Numbered from the stretch's first letter, positions 11,460 to 24,066 are shown. The stretch is DNA of 64,000 bases from Lathyrus oleraceus (GCF_024323335.1 NC_066579.1:52038771-52102770), one strand, 5' to 3'. The notes: a model not told the origin generated them from the sequence alone. Numbers and translations are program-made.

Positions 11460-12059
11460 CTTTTACTTGTGCATGGTATTACTCCTTGGTTTGCTGATAT
11501 TGTTAATTATCTTGTTGCTGGTGTTTTTCCTACAGGTGCATCCAGGACACAAATCCACAAACTCAAGAGTGATGCCAAATATTATGTTTGGGATGATCCG
11601 TATCTTTGGAAGTTTGGTAGTTATCAGGTAATCAGGAGATGTGTTCCCGATTATGAGATTGCATCCATTTTGAATTTTTCTCATGCATCTCAAGTCGGCG
11701 GACATTTTGGTCCTCAAAGGACTGCAAGAAAAATCCTAGACTCGGGTTTTTATTGGCCCACTATTTTTAAAGATGCCTATGAGGTTTACCGCACTTGTAA
11801 AGAGTGCCAGATAGCAGGTACAAATGTCACTCGTAAGAGTGAAATGCCTTAGCAGCCTATGCTTTTCTGTGAGGAATTTGATGTATGGGGAATCGACTTC
11901 ATGGGTCCCTTTCCTATATCATTTGGTTTTTTGTACATTTTACTTGTTGTTGATTATGTTTCAAAGTGGGTGAAAGCTATCCCCATTAGGACTAACGATT
12001 CTAGAGTGTTGCAGATTTTGTCAGGTCTAATATCTTTTGCAGGTTTGGAATACCGCGAG
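11460..12059 (+). pseudogene. Element A integrase, N-terminal part
   Basis: Zinc-binding HHCC region [12 protein letters not shown]...CKECQ (about 11683-11813) and the start of the catalytic core with the first acidic residue in [11 protein letters not shown] (~11884). A TAG at 11850-11852 replaces the expected Gln codon. Near 12012 one base is missing: the downstream motif CRFGIPR is in a different frame. The gene is then cut at 12059 by the Tat LTR. Confidence 0.9.
12055..12059. repeat. Tat element target duplication, left
   Basis: gcgag directly before the LTR; identical to 34833-34837. Removing one copy and the insert rejoins the integrase codons exactly. Confidence 0.92.
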
Positions 12060-14004
12060 TGTCATACGGTGAACTGACTTTGATGTGTTTTTGCTTTGGA
12101 AAGAAAATGTCGCGGTTAGCAAGAGTCGCCACCGACTTTTCTTTTATCCCATAAGGAAAGGTGGAAAAGAACAGGAAAGACCTCAATTAGATTTTGGGTT
12201 CGGGAGGTATATTATACAAAGGGAAGGTGTTAGCACCCTTTGTATCCATGGTTATCCATGGGCTCTTAATTGCTTGATCACTTATGTTTGTCTGGAAAAA
12301 GTGGTTGTGAATTGTTTAGAAAATATTTTGAAAAGAGAATTTAACTTTGTAATGATTCTTGTATGAATGTATACAAAGTGGTTATCCCGTTTAGTTTTGA
12401 AAGTTGTTTAGAAAAATATAACTCGGTAATGATTCTAGTATGAATGTATACCAAGTGGTGATTTTCTAAAAGGTGTTTTGAAAGGTGTGGGGTGTGAAAA
12501 ATATTTTAGGTTGTGAGTCAGCATTTAAGAGTTATACCTGCCCAAGGTCTTTATGGGTATTTCCTATCCTTAGGAGGGTAAAACTGTCCTTACTATTGAG
12601 AAGTAAGTAGTCTTATCCTTGGGATGTAAGGGACATCGTAGGGTCATCGATTGGTCATTGAAGGCAACATTTATAAGGATACCTCAGCATTCAAAGGGAC
12701 AATCATCATTTAACCGTAGGCTACAACGAAGGGTCATCGAGGGGCAAAATAATATATTTGCAGGCAACATCCGAGGGACTATGATTTATTTTATAGGGAC
12801 ATGATGATTTAACCGAAGGGTCTTTGCTAGGTGTATCTCCACATCTGCGGGACATGACCATAATACCGTAATATCGTAAGGCAACAAAGAGAGGTCCAAG
12901 ATCCCATATTCAAAGGCAATATTTTACAATCGATTAGGTAGTTGTAATCAATTAGGTAATTAGGTCCATATTAATTAAGTAATTAGGATGAATCTCCACA
13001 AGGGTATCCCACAAATAAAGTGGGATACCTAACAAGCTACCCTCTTCGGGAGTATGTGAGTCCTTACAATATTCAGCAAACAGGTCAGAATACCAAATGG
13101 GGGGTGCAATCGAGGATTACACTGCAAAAGAAACACAGCAGTAGGAATGTCAGGCAAAATAACGCATGATTAAAACAGAACAGATCAGATAAGCATAGAA
13201 CAGAACAGCCAAAATATTAGCGACTGTCACGTTCGCCTCTGCCTCGCCTAGCGAAGGCTTAGCGAATACTCGCTACATGCTCGCTTAGCGATGTGCTAGC
13301 GAGCGGCTGCGGGTTTTGAATTTCAGAACAGTACGATCTCAGCATGCTGCACGCCCTATGGCATTCAATTACAGAAATAACATGGTCAAACATTCAGGAT
13401 ATTCAGGCACACTTAAACTCACATGCAAACTCTAATTACATATCCAGGAATTCAATCATGATGCATTATGTATTGAGATTACAGATTGGAAGCATAAAAC
13501 GGTAGTGATGCGCAAACCTGTTTGCAATTGACTTGCAACATTGAATTGGCAGATCACCTTTGGTATCGGATTGAGTTGGGCGGAGGTAACCTTTGTGCAG
13601 ATGAGTTGCCTTCAGGGTTTCCTTTAGGGTTGCTCTGAATTCTCTCGGTTAGCCTCCAAGGTTTGATTGCTAGGGTTCCCGTTCGTCTCCTTCTGTTGTT
13701 TTTCGTTCTCCCTCTTTCTGACTGAAATGTTGGTATTTATAATGGTTTGTTGTGACCTAATGGGCTCAGAATGAAGCCCAGAATTTTCTGGTATTCGCAA
13801 GCTTCGCCAGGCGAGTGGCATAGCGAAGGGTTCGCTAGGCGAAGGAGTTGCTCGCCTAGCGAGCATGCCAGTTTGAGTCTTTTTCTGGATTGGGCCATTT
13901 GTGAGCTGGGTCTTTGCTCCTTTAAGGTCAATGTCTTGAACAATAAGTTGGAGTGCCTTGAAAAATGCCTTGTAACATTAGCGGGCAAATTTTGGGGTAT
14001 GACA
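12060..14004 (-). repeat. Element B outer 3' LTR (B1)
   Basis: 1945 bp, pairs with 32888-34832. TATA box on the minus strand at 13734-13741 (tataaata). U3 holds cgctaggcga palindromes at 13797-13866 and the transcribed part a second cluster at 13231-13310. Contains ggtgttagcacc (12226-12237) and agagtcgcca (12122-12131). Confidence 0.92.
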
Positions 14005-14016
14005 GCTGCCCCTGTT
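14005..14016 (-). promoter_or_regulatory. Element B polypurine tract, body 1
   Basis: Reads aacaggggcagc on the minus strand, directly before the 3' LTR; the same sequence sits at 20182-20193. Confidence 0.7.
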
Positions 14017-14184
14017 CAATATTCTTGAACCGAGAGAGTTAGAACGGTGTGTACGCCATTCGTGATCTGGAGGTGGAAGATTATTGAACACTAGAATGCC
14101 CCAAAAATTTGCACTTGTTAATCGAAAGTTGGTCTTGATGGAGGTGGGCTTAAAGATGCCATTCAGGAAGTTTGATGATGAGAG

Positions 14185-15080
14185 CTTCAGAGTGCGTCGT
14201 ACATTAGACGATATCTGAAGGCATGGGTGTCATACCGGGTCATACGCTAGACCGTATAGTGAGTCCTCCATTATGCTGTCGACTTCGCTGGGGAGTCAGA
14301 GTGTGTTATACGCTGCTGGGGATAAGGGATCAGAATGGATCATACGCTAGACCGTATCTGAATAGCAGAGTGAGTTGTTCATTAGGCGGATGACTTCGCT
14401 GGGGAGGAAAGATCAGAGCGGATCGCACGCTAGATCGTATCTGAGTAGCAGACTGAGTCGTCCATTAGGCGGGTGACTTCACTGGGGATGAAAGATCAGA
14501 ATGGATCATACGCTGGATCGTATCTGAGTTGCAGAATAAGCCGTCCGTTAGGCTGTTTCTGATGACGAAAGGGGTAGTCATACGCTAGACTACACTTCAG
14601 AATGTACCGTACGCTAGGTAGCATCTGAGGGGATGAACATCCAAATGGGTCGTACGCTAGACCGTCTCTGAGCAGCAGGATGAGCCGTCCGTTAGGCTGT
14701 TTCTGATGACGAAAGGGGTAGTCATACGCTAGACTACACTTCAGAATGTACCGTATGCTAGGTAGCATCTGAGGGGATGAACATCCAAATGGGTCGTACG
14801 CTAGACCGTATTGGAGCAGTTGGAGGATGAGCCGTACGTTAGGCTGTATCTGAAGAAGAAAGTAGTCGTACGCTAGACTACACCCCGGAATGTACCGTAC
14901 GCTGGGTAGCATCTGAGGACTTGAAGGTCCAACTGGGTCGTACATTAGACCGTATTGGAGTAGTTGAAGGTCAGAATGGATCGTACTTTAGATCGTATCT
15001 GAGTTGAAGGAGTCATATGTTGAGCTGAGTCAGAATGAACCGTACGTTAGGCTATATCTGATAGTATTTGTACATGTTGG
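14185..15080 (-). repeat. 3' noncoding tandem repeats, body 1
   Basis: Degenerate repeats built on cgtacgctagaccgtatctgag and gtaccgtacgctaggtagc, arranged irregularly with related units in body 2 (20380-21620). Repeat arrays in the 3' untranslated part are a known feature of Tat/Ogre elements. Reading frames here (for example 14496-14945) are translations of the repeat, not genes. Confidence 0.8.
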
Positions 15081-15315
15081 ATTTGCAGTGAATATCTGGG
15101 GTGGGCTTAAAGATGCCACCATCAGAGTGCTTGTCGGAATGAATGCTCATATGGATTGTATCTGAGAGATGTAGTTGAATCTTGAATGTAATTGATAAAG
15201 ATGTCCGTCTGAATGGACCTTTATTTTAATTGTATCAGGAGGATAATTAACCTGAAAAATAAAGTCAGCTTCATGCTATGTCATGATGCATGAGATGTTT
15301 TATGCTTATGAAAAT
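15081..15315 (-). other. 3' noncoding sequence up to the rearrangement junction
   Basis: Matches body 2 around 21640-21940 (cctgaaaaataaagt, gatgcatgagatg) and then stops matching; from 15316 the sequence matches 24001 onward instead. The junction is therefore a deletion or recombination point. Confidence 0.6.
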
Positions 15316-15400
15316 AAATGCGAAGATGGGTTTGCAGGTAGCAGTCAAGTGTGGAGTGAATCGGGCAATGTAATTCGAATGCCCCAAGAAACCTCTGACT
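15316..15400 (-). pseudogene. RT/RNase H fragment, body 1
   Basis: Short minus-strand remnant encoding part of the RT connection (SNYIARFTPHLTATC-like), homologous to 24001-24085 in body 2. The upstream RT, downstream RNase H and integrase are missing in this body. Confidence 0.6.
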
Positions 15401-15819
15401 TTTTTCTTGTTTATTTCAGTACCCAGATTTACAGTTTCAATTGATTCCTCATGCGGCTGTATAGTCTTTTCTTCTTATAGTACTAGTCTGGCAAGTTCTC
15501 CAGGGACTTCACAATCTTCCTCACTTCCATCCTCGGCTTGGTAGATCGGATTTTCAAAGTCATAATGAACAGTAGCAGAACTATTATCAACAGGATCCAG
15601 AGTGGATATGGATCGGTAAATTGTTACGTGTGTGTGTGCAAGAAAACATAGCTTGTTTGAAAAATGACAGGAAAGATAAAGAGCGCAATATTTGAATGCA
15701 AAAAGTCCATTGATTTATTGAATATGAATATGCTTATGAAAATGACAAACCCTTAAAATTAGCTATTATGCCCCGGGTATAGACACAATGCTTTTGAAAT
15801 ACTAAAATAACAATAACAA
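15401..15819 (-). other. Noncoding remnant between gag and pol, body 1
   Basis: Counterpart of 24086-24498. In a full Tat element protease and most RT would lie here; only about 420 bp of unrecognisable sequence remains. Confidence 0.5.
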
Positions 15820-17316
15820 TTACTCCTGACTAAAGGAAATCAGGATAGTGTCTTCAGCCTTCCAATTATCGAGTCTGTCACCAATTGTTGGGGAAATCCA
15901 GCTATCCAAGTCACAATCGTTATCAGTATCTTCCACGGCGTTGACAGTCTCGCCCTGATTAGGCAGAGGAGCAGTGATGACATTAGGAGTCTCCGGAGGC
16001 TCAAACTCAATTTCTCCAGCTTCGATCATATCCTGAATCTTATTCTTCAATGACCAGCAATCGTTTGTATCATGCCCGGGGCTATCGGAGTGATATGCAC
16101 ACCTGGGATTAGGGTTATAACGAGAAGAGGTAGTGTTGGGATTCGTAGGAGGATCTCTGAGGGTGATCAAATTTGCCTTTAGCATTCCCTGCAGTGCCTG
16201 TGCCAAGGTCATATTGATCCTGGTAAACTGCCTTCTTGGCCTGTCTTGTTTGGGCTGGAAGTTTTGAGATGGTGGTGCTGCAATCGTAACTGCTCCGATG
16301 TCATGGTCACGGTTTTTCTTGTTACGACCCTTTTGACCGTACACAGCATTTGATTCGTTCCTCCCCTGATAGGACCTTTTGGTGCTTGCAGAGGTAGCCG
16401 TCTGTATCTTTCCACTTCGGATGCCGCTTTCAACATGTTCACCTGTTAATATAAGTTCAGTGAAACCTGATGAAGAACTTCCCAGTAGATGGCTGTAGAA
16501 TGGGCCGGTTAGTGTGCCCATGAACATGTCCACCAATTCTCTGTCAGTCATAGGGGGTTTGACTCTGCCAGCCAAATCTCTCCACTTTTGAGCATATTCT
16601 TTAAAGCTTTCTTTAGATCCCATAGTCATATTCTGCAACTGTAGCCGGGTAGGTGCTAGTTCAGAGTTATACTAGTACTGTCTATAGAAAGCTGTTGCTA
16701 AATCAGTCCAGGTGCGGATGTCAGAGCTCTCGAGCTGATAATACCATTCCAACTGTGTGCCAGACAGGCTCTCTTGGAAGAAATGGATCCATAGCTTCCT
16801 GTCAGTGGTATGCGGCTGAATCTTTCTCACATACGCTCTCAGATGCATCTGAGGACAGGACGCACCATCGTACTTAGTGAAAGTGGGGATTTTGAATTTG
16901 CGAGGAATGGTCACATCGGAGACCAGACCCAAACTTTCGAAATCCAGACCGGGCGCCTTCTGACCCTCCATAGCTAGCATACGTTCTTCCAGCAACTTGT
17001 ACTTATCATCTCTTGGAGAGTACTGTTCATTTTCATAATCTTCATCGTCATCCTCAGGGTTGGAGAAATCAGCATTCTCTTCCTCTGAATCATTCTCCGC
17101 CCCCTCTTCTGGACCATTCGGGATTCCAAACTTGACCCCTGCGGCCTGTCCTTTACGCCTTCTTCCCGGGTTAATGAAACTCACAACTTTCTTGTCTTTC
17201 TTCTTTTCGAGCAAAAGAGCCTTCAGTTCCTCCTGCCCCTTGGATAAGCTTAGCATCATCTCCTTGAATTGAGCATTCTGAGTCTGGAGATCTTTGACAG
17301 TTTGTTCGAGATCCAT
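15820..17316 (-). pseudogene. gag: Tat gag, body 1, with one amber codon
   Basis: 498-codon gag reading frame starting MDLEQTVKDLQTQNAQF (coiled-coil-like N-terminus), then an acidic linker (SEEENADFSNPEDDDEDYEN), capsid-like core with LWIHFFQESLSGTQLEWYYQ and KESFKEYAQKWRDLAGRV, and a single zinc-knuckle-like CAYHSDSPGHDTNDCW near the C-terminus. One in-frame TAG at 16672-16674 separates the two halves; body 3 has CAG (Gln) at this position. The frame is otherwise intact, with only a few amino-acid differences from body 2. Confidence 0.88.
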
Positions 17317-18160
17317 TTTTCTGTTTGGAAGGAAGACCGTGAGAACATTGAACTTGTAGAATACCTGTTATGCAGTGTTATGTTATGCTATGCAATGTAT
17401 GAAATGTTTTCAAGGACTTTTGGGAATTTAACTTTACGTAAACCAACAAAAAAGGAAACTCTTTTTTTTTTTTTTTTTTTTTGCGAAACAGGGCAAAGTT
17501 AAATTCCTGAGTCCTCGAAATGGTTAGTACAATGCCATGATGTTATGATGTTATGATGTTATGATGTTAGGTAAATAACAAGCACAAGCAAGTCACACAA
17601 CAATCACTCCTAGGTTTTAAGGCTTGCATGAGTTCCATAGGTAAGTACCCTCCCCACTGAAGTTCGGTTGGTTCAACCTGTCCTAGAATAGTAACCGGGT
17701 TCTAAAAGGATCTCAAATCATCGACCTTTCCTTAAGTCTACTTCAGTGCAACACCAAGTGGTTGACCGAAGCTTCCCTAAAGTCCAATCTCAAAGAGTGT
17801 AGTATCGAGTCTCAACCAACCCCAGTCGGAACCGAAGTCAGTTATCTCACTACTTTCTAATGGCTAGGATGAGTCAATTAGGGTTCTAAAGGTCTGGTTA
17901 ATGCTTTGATGACACCACGCGAATGCCAAATTTTTCCTCAAGTAAACATGAGGAACATCAGGACATCCAAAGTGTCACATTAACCGTAGCCATCATTTTA
18001 ACCATTCCAGTATACGCCGGATAGTCGCGATGATCTATTGCTACTTACCTAAGGTACACTAGATCCAGGTGTAGGATCTTTCACTCAAGCATAAAATACC
18101 CTTAAAAGAAGGAACAATTGAAAACATAAATGATTTTTTAAGGTGACCTCTCTTTGTTAG
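17317..18160 (-). other. Leader between primer site and gag, body 1
   Basis: About 840 bp with no long frame; contains a T tract (17461-17482) and an atgttatg microsatellite (about 17533-17568). A complete Ogre element would carry ORF1 before gag; none is present. Confidence 0.6.
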
Positions 18161-18178
18161 TCCCCAGCAGAGTCGCCA
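18161..18178 (-). promoter_or_regulatory. tRNA-Arg primer-binding site, body 1
   Basis: TGGCGACTCTGCTGGGGA on the minus strand, 4 bases inside LTR B2. This is the primer site described for Ogre elements. Confidence 0.9.
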
Positions 18179-18182
18179 GTTC

Positions 18183-20181
18183 TGTCATACGGTGAACTGA
18201 CTTTTATGTGTTTTTAATCGCAATGTCGCGGTTAGCAAGAGTCGCCACCGACTTTTCTTTTATCCAATAAGGAAAGGTGGAAAAGAACAGGAAAGACCTT
18301 AATTTAGATTCTTAGGTTCGGGAGGTACATTATACAAAGGGAAGGTGTTAGCACCCTTTGTATCCATGGTTATCCATGGGCTCTTAATTGCTCAATCATT
18401 TATGTTTTTCTAGTTTGAAAAAGTGGTTGAGAAATGTGTAGGAAATGTTTTGAAAAGGAGAATTTAACTTTGTAATGATTCTTGAATGAATGTATACAAA
18501 GTGGTTATCTCGTTTAATTTTGGAAATATAACTCGGCAATGATTCTAGTGCGAATGTATGCCAAGTGGTGGTTTTCTAATGGAGGTTTTGAAAGGTGTAA
18601 GGTGTGAAAAGTAGTTTTAAATTGTGAATCAGCAATTAAGAGTTATACCTATCCGAGGTCTTTCCGGGCATTTCCTTTCCTTATGAGGGTAAAACTGTCC
18701 TTACTATTGAGAAGTAAGTAGTTTTACCCTTTGGATGTAAAAGGGTCATCGAAGGGTCATTGATTGGTCATCGAAGGCAACAGTTGTGAGGATACCTTAG
18801 CATTCGAAGGGACTATCATCATTTAACCGTAGGCTACACCGAAGGGTCATCGAGGGACAAAATCGTATTTTCGAAAGCAACATCCGAGGAACCATGATTT
18901 GTTTTATGATGATTTAACCGAAGGGTCTTTGCTAAGTGTATCCCTACATTCGCGGGACATGACCGTAATACCGTAATCGTAGGGTAACAAAGAGAGGTCC
19001 AAGATCACATGTTCAAAAGGCAAAGCTTTACAATTAATTAGATAGCCGTAGTCGATTAAGTAATTAGGTCCATATTAAAATCAATACATTAAAAATAATA
19101 CATTAAAATTAATACATTAAAATTAATTAAGCAATTTAGGGCAGCTCTTCACAAGGGTATCCCACAAATAAAGTGGAAGACCTAAACAGCAATCCTTTCC
19201 TGGGGTGTGAACCTTTGTAAAATTCAGCAAACGGGTTAGCATACCAAATCAGGGTGCAATCGAGGATTACACCGCAAAAGAAATACAACAGCAAAAGTGT
19301 CATGCAAAATAATGTATGATGATAAGGGAACAGATCAGAGAAGCATAGCACAGAACAAACGAAATATAAGCTAGTGTCCCGTTAGCCTCTGCCTCGCCTA
19401 GCGAAGGCCTAGCGAATATTCGCTACGGGCTCGCTTAGCGATGTGCTAGCGAGCGGCTGCGGGTTTTGAATTTCAGAACAGTATAATCTCGGCATGCGGC
19501 AAGTCTTATGGTATTCAATTACAGAAATAATATGGTCAAACATTCAGGATAGGCTGGCATACTTAAACTCACATGCAAAACCTCAAATATGTTTATGAAT
19601 TCAATTATGATATCACATGCAAGTTAAGAACATAAAGCGATATCACATGCAAATTAAGAAAATGAAGCGATAATAGTAATGCAAACCTGTTTGCAATCGA
19701 ATTGCAACCTTGAGTTGGCGAGCCGGATTGAGTTGGACGGAGGTAGCTTTGCGGCCGCCGGCTTTTCCTTCAGGGTTTTCCGTTTGTGAGCGCTAGGGTT
19801 TGCTTGCTAGGGTTCTCCTTTCGTCCCTTTTTTTCTTTTTCGTCCCCTCCTTTTCATTACTGAAGTGCTGGTATTTATAATGCTCTTTTTCATGACCTAA
19901 TGGGCTCAGAATGAAGCCCGAAATTTTCTGTTGTCTGTCAGCTTCGCTAGGCGAGCTGGTAGCGAACGTGTAGCGAACGTTCGCTAGGCGAGCGTGTAGC
20001 GACCGTTCGCTAGGCGAGCGTGTAGCGAACGCGTAGCGAACATGCCAGTTTTGGGCCATTTTCTAGATTGGGCCATTCGTGAGCTGGGCCTTCGTTCCTT
20101 TGAGATCAGTGTCATAAAAATGAGTCGGAATGCCCTGAAAAATGTCTTAAAATATTAATGGGCAAATTTTGGGGTATGACA
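18183..20181 (-). repeat. Tat LTR B2
   Basis: 1999 bp, sister of 26859-28883, with few substitutions. Minus-strand TATA at 19872-19879; U3 palindromes 19941-20042; second cluster 19391-19455. Flanked on the left by a primer site and on the right by a polypurine tract, so it sits between two bodies. Confidence 0.92.
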
Positions 20182-20193
20182 GCTGCCCCTGTT
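20182..20193 (-). promoter_or_regulatory. Polypurine tract, body 2
   Basis: aacaggggcagc on the minus strand next to LTR B2. Confidence 0.7.
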
Positions 20194-20379
20194 CAATATT
20201 CTTGAACCGAGAGAGTAGAATGGTATGTGCACCATTCGTGGTCTGGAGGTGGAAGATTATTGAACACTAAAATGCCCAAAAATTTGCGCTTGTCAATCAG
20301 GAGCTAGTCTTGATGGAGATGGGCTTAAAGATGCCATCCAGGGAATTTGATGATGAGAACTTCAGGGTGCGTCGTTCAT

Positions 20380-21810
20380 TAGACGATATCTGAAGACATG
20401 GGTGTCACGGGGTCATACGCTAGACCGTATAGTGGGTCATTCATTAGGTCGTCGACTTCCCTGGGGAGTTAGAATGGGTCATACGCTGCTGGGGATAAAG
20501 GGTCAGAATGGATAGTACGCTAGATCGTATCTGAGTTGCGGAACGAGCCGTCCGTTAGGCTGTATCGTTACTGGGGGTGAAGGATTAGAATGGATCGTGT
20601 GCTAGATCGTATCCGAGTTGTAGACTGAGCCGTCCGTTAGGCTGTACCTGGTGATGAAGGGGGGTAGTCATACGCCAGACTACACTTCAGAATGTACCGT
20701 ACACTAGGTAGCATCTGAGCAGATGAAGGTCTAACTGGGTCGTACATTAAACCGTATCTGAGCCGAATGAGCCGTCCATTAGGCTGAATTTGATGATAAA
20801 AGGGGGGTAGTCGTACGCTAGACTACAATTCAGAAATGTACCTGTCACTAGGTAGCATCTGAGCAGATGAAGGTCTAACTGGGTCGTACATTAAACCGTA
20901 TCTGAGCAGAATGAGCCGTCCATTAGGCTGAATCTGCTTATAAAAGGGGTAGTCGTACACTAGACTACAATTCAGAAATGTACCTGTCAGTAGGTAGCAT
21001 CTGAGGAGATGAAGGTCTAACTTGGTCGTACATTAGACTGTATTTGAGCAGCATCTGGTCTAACTTGGTCGTACATTAGACTGTATTTGAGCAGCATCTG
21101 GTCTAACTTGGTCGTACATTAGACTGTCACTGAGCAGAATCTGGTCTAACTTGGTCGTACATTAGACTGTATCTGGGCAGAATCCGAGGACTTGACGGTC
21201 TAACTTGGTCGTACATTAGACTGTCACTGAGCAGAATCTGGTCTAACTTGATCGTACATTAGACTGTATCTGGGCAGAATCCGAGGACTTGACGGTCTAA
21301 CTTGGTCGTACATTAGACTGTCACTGAGCAGAATCTGGTCTAACTTGATCGTACATTAGACTGTATCTGGGCAGAATCTGAGGACTTGACGGTCTAACTT
21401 GGTCGTACATTAGACTGTATTTGAGTGGTATTTGAAGATTTGAAGGTCTAACTTGGTCGTACATTAGACTGAGAAGTGAAGGTCCAACTGGGTCGTACAT
21501 TAGACCGTGTTGGAGTAGTTGAAGATCAGAATGGATCGTCCGTTAGATCGTATCTGAGTGAAAGGAGTTATATGTTGGGCTGAATCAGAATGAACCGTAC
21601 GCTAGGCTATATCTGATAGTATTTGTGTATGCTGTATTTGCGATAAATGTCTGGGATGTACTTATAGATGCCTTCGTTAGGAAGATGTCAGAATGAATGT
21701 TGACACGGAGTATATCTGAAAGATGTATCTGAAGAAGAAAGTAGTCGTACGCTAGACTGCACCTCGGAATATACCGTACGCTAGGCAGTATCTGAGGGAT
21801 ATAGTTGAGT
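20380..21810 (-). repeat. 3' noncoding tandem repeats, body 2
   Basis: Irregular repeats based on gtcgtacgctagactaca and gtaccgtacgctaggtagc to ~21020, then a more regular array (21050-21470) in which tctaacttggtcgtacatt recurs every ~42-50 bases, partly organised into a ~97-bp higher-order unit. Body 1 carries related units but not this array, so the array expanded after the copies diverged. Confidence 0.8.
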
Positions 21811-22759
21811 CTTGAATGTAATTGATAAAGATGTTCGTCTGAATGGACCTTTGTTTTGACTGTATCAAGAGGATAATTAACCTGAAAAATAAAGTTAGCT
21901 TCATGCCATGTCATGATGCATGAGATGCAAATGTTGTATGCATGCGTTTGCTGTGAAATGATGTAATGAGTGAATTATGCGTCTGGAATAAATGAGAGCA
22001 TTGTATACATGTATATGTTATGAAATGATGTAATGTATATGATGCGGAACAAAAATTGTATGTAGGTATGTGATGTGAAATGATGTAATGAATGCACTAT
22101 GTGTCTGAAACGTTCTTCCAGGGGACTCTACTGGGGAAATAAATCTCAGTCTTCTGGTCGGAGATATTTGTATTGATGACCCTTCCTTAGCTATGGGTAT
22201 TTGACTTTTATCTGATGGCAGAGATATTCAACAGAGCCTGGCTGGGGGTAGAAGAGATGACCAGTCTAGTGATGCCAATTTCTTCTAGGGAATAACTGGC
22301 GTTGCCGGGGAATCGAATTAGCAACGGATTCATTGGGAAGCGTGATTAGACCTTCTCCTCGACCCTGAAGTCGTGTAGTAATTGCTATTACTATTCTAGG
22401 CATGCATTTTTGGTAACCATTGATCATATTCAAATGCATAAATCAATTCAAAGTAAATCAATGGACGTTTACGCAAACAAAACGGAAAAGGTAAAACAAA
22501 AGCATCTTTTTGGAAATGAAATTGTATTGATTTTGAAAGAGGGCCTGTAAACAGGCAATTTGTGTTCAAGGAGACAGAAATCCTAGTAAGAGGAAATTGT
22601 CAGGCAAACAAAGAGAAAGCTATGCAGAAAAAGTCCTATCGATTCTAATTCCACTACTGTCATTATGTCTTCAAGCGTCTCATCTCCTGCTGTCGGATAG
22701 AAGTGATTGGCTTGTTCAGTCCCTTGAACTTGGTTGAAGCTGACTGAGAACGGGACATA
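21811..22759 (-). other. 3' noncoding sequence, body 2
   Basis: No coding pattern. Includes several gtgaaatgatgtaatg repeats (about 21950-22100) and a stretch (22305-22640) homologous to 28884-29220 of body 3. Confidence 0.5.
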
Positions 22760-22970
22760 GTCTTACGCTTTAATCCCTAATTTTTGCCTAGACCGCCTTT
22801 TCAGGTTTTCAGTCCATCAGGATACCCCTTTTTGCCCAAGCCGCCTTTTCAGGTTTTCGACTTGCCGGGTGTATGTTTTTATATGTTTATCCCTAATTTT
22901 TGCCCGAACCCTTTTGGTTCGCCGGGATGCCCCTACTTTTTCCTAGATACGTCGACCTAGCGGGTCTCTT
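22760..22970 (-). repeat. Conserved post-integrase block, body 2
   Basis: Two tandem copies of gccgccttttcaggttttc with tccctaatttttgcc spacers between integrase and the 3' noncoding tract. Same layout at 29345-29548 and 60335-60515. Confidence 0.6.
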
Positions 22971-23600
22971 TTATGCGTAGTATTTTTTGACTATGTCTGC
23001 GTTCACGGGATGCGGGAAGTCTTCGCCATCCGTTGTAGCAAGCATCATGGCTCCACCAGAGAATAACTTCTTAACTACAAATGGCCCTTCGTATGTGGGA
23101 GTCCATTTACCTCTGGGATCACCTTGCGGTAGAATGATACGCTTGATCACCAAGTCGCCAATTTGATATACCTGTCTCTTGACCTTTTTGTTAAATGCCC
23201 GGATTATGCGCTTCTGATATATCTGCCCATGACAAACAACCGCAAGTCTCTTCTCAAAGTTATCTGATCGAGTCGAGTCTGAATCCATTCATCTTCATCT
23301 AAACCCGCGTCTTTCCTAATTCTTAGAGAGGGAATCTGAACTTCCAATGGTAAAACGGCTTCCATTCCGTAGACTAAAGGGAACGGAGTTGCCCCTGTCG
23401 AAGTGCGCACTGAGGTGCGATAACCATGGAGAGCAAATGGTAACATCTCATGCCAGTCTTTGTAGATTACTGTCATCTTTTGTATGATTTTCTTGATGTT
23501 CTTATTAGCAGCCTCCACGGTACCGTTCATCTTTGGCCGGTACGGAGAAGAGTTATGGTGTTTTATTTTGAACTGCGTGCAGAGTTCAGTTTAGTACCAT
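22971..23600 (-). pseudogene. Tat integrase remnant, body 2
   Basis: C-terminal half of integrase: VITDNGT (second acidic residue of the core, ~23600) is followed by a small deletion and stops, then MNGTVEAANKNIKKIIQKM with the catalytic Glu, HGYRTSVRTSTGATPFPLVYGMEAVLP, and the C-terminal chromo-less tail GDLVIKRIILPQGDPRGKWTP. A frameshift lies near 23240. The zinc-binding region and first catalytic Asp are absent because sequence from RNase H runs straight into the core. Confidence 0.82.
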
Positions 23601-23617
23601 TATCAGTGATAACTCTT

Positions 23618-24066
23618 TCAGGAGACAGCAGGTTTCTCAAATAGATATTTGATAGAATCCATCTTAGAAGTCAATAAAGTGGTATGATTCAACATATACT
23701 GTCTTAGTCGGCGAGCAGCCCAAGCCAAAGCACAGCAAGCTTTCTCGAGCTGTGAGTATCTTGTTTCACAGTCGGTACCTTTTGCTAAGGCAATATATGG
23801 CATGCCCTTTTCGACCAGACTCGTCATGTTGCCCCAACACACCTCATTGAATTTTCTAACACGGTCAAATACATGATGAGAGGTCTTTCTTCAACTGGTG
23901 GTATCAGAATTGGAGGTTCTCGGAGATACTTCTTGATTTTGTCAAAAGCTTCTTGGCATTCATCATTCCATACCATCTCTTGATTTTTTCTCAGTAATTT
24001 GAAGATGGGTTTACAGGTAGCAGTCAAGTGTGGAGTGAATCGGGCAATGTAATTCGAATGCCCCAA
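23618..24066 (-). pseudogene. Tat RNase H remnant, body 2
   Basis: RT connection (SNYIARFTPHLTATCKPIFK) followed by the ancestral gypsy RNase H (PLIMYLTVLENS, CETRYSQLEKACCALAWAARRLRQYML). The usual first catalytic Asp position reads LTVLENS, i.e. the degenerate form also seen in element D. A frameshift divides it near 23830. The second, archaeal-type RNase H expected in Tat elements is missing. Confidence 0.75.

Noticed and set aside
9771..12059. Endogenous pararetrovirus origin for the RT region
   Set aside because: LTRs, primer site, integrase and duplications establish an LTR retrotransposon; no movement-protein or coat-protein motifs seen.
12085..12366. 93-codon frame inside LTR B1 (and its copy at 32913-33194)
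   Set aside because: Entirely within the LTR and absent in the sister LTRs B2/B3 because of small differences; no family resemblance.
14496..14945. 149-codon minus-strand frame with internal protein repeats
   Set aside because: It is a translation of the DNA tandem repeat; the periodicity comes from the DNA.
14200..21620. Regular short repeats with spacer-like differences, resembling a CRISPR array
   Set aside because: Units vary in length and sequence, lie inside a plant Tat element between polypurine tract and integrase, and no cas gene exists. They are 3' noncoding tandem repeats.
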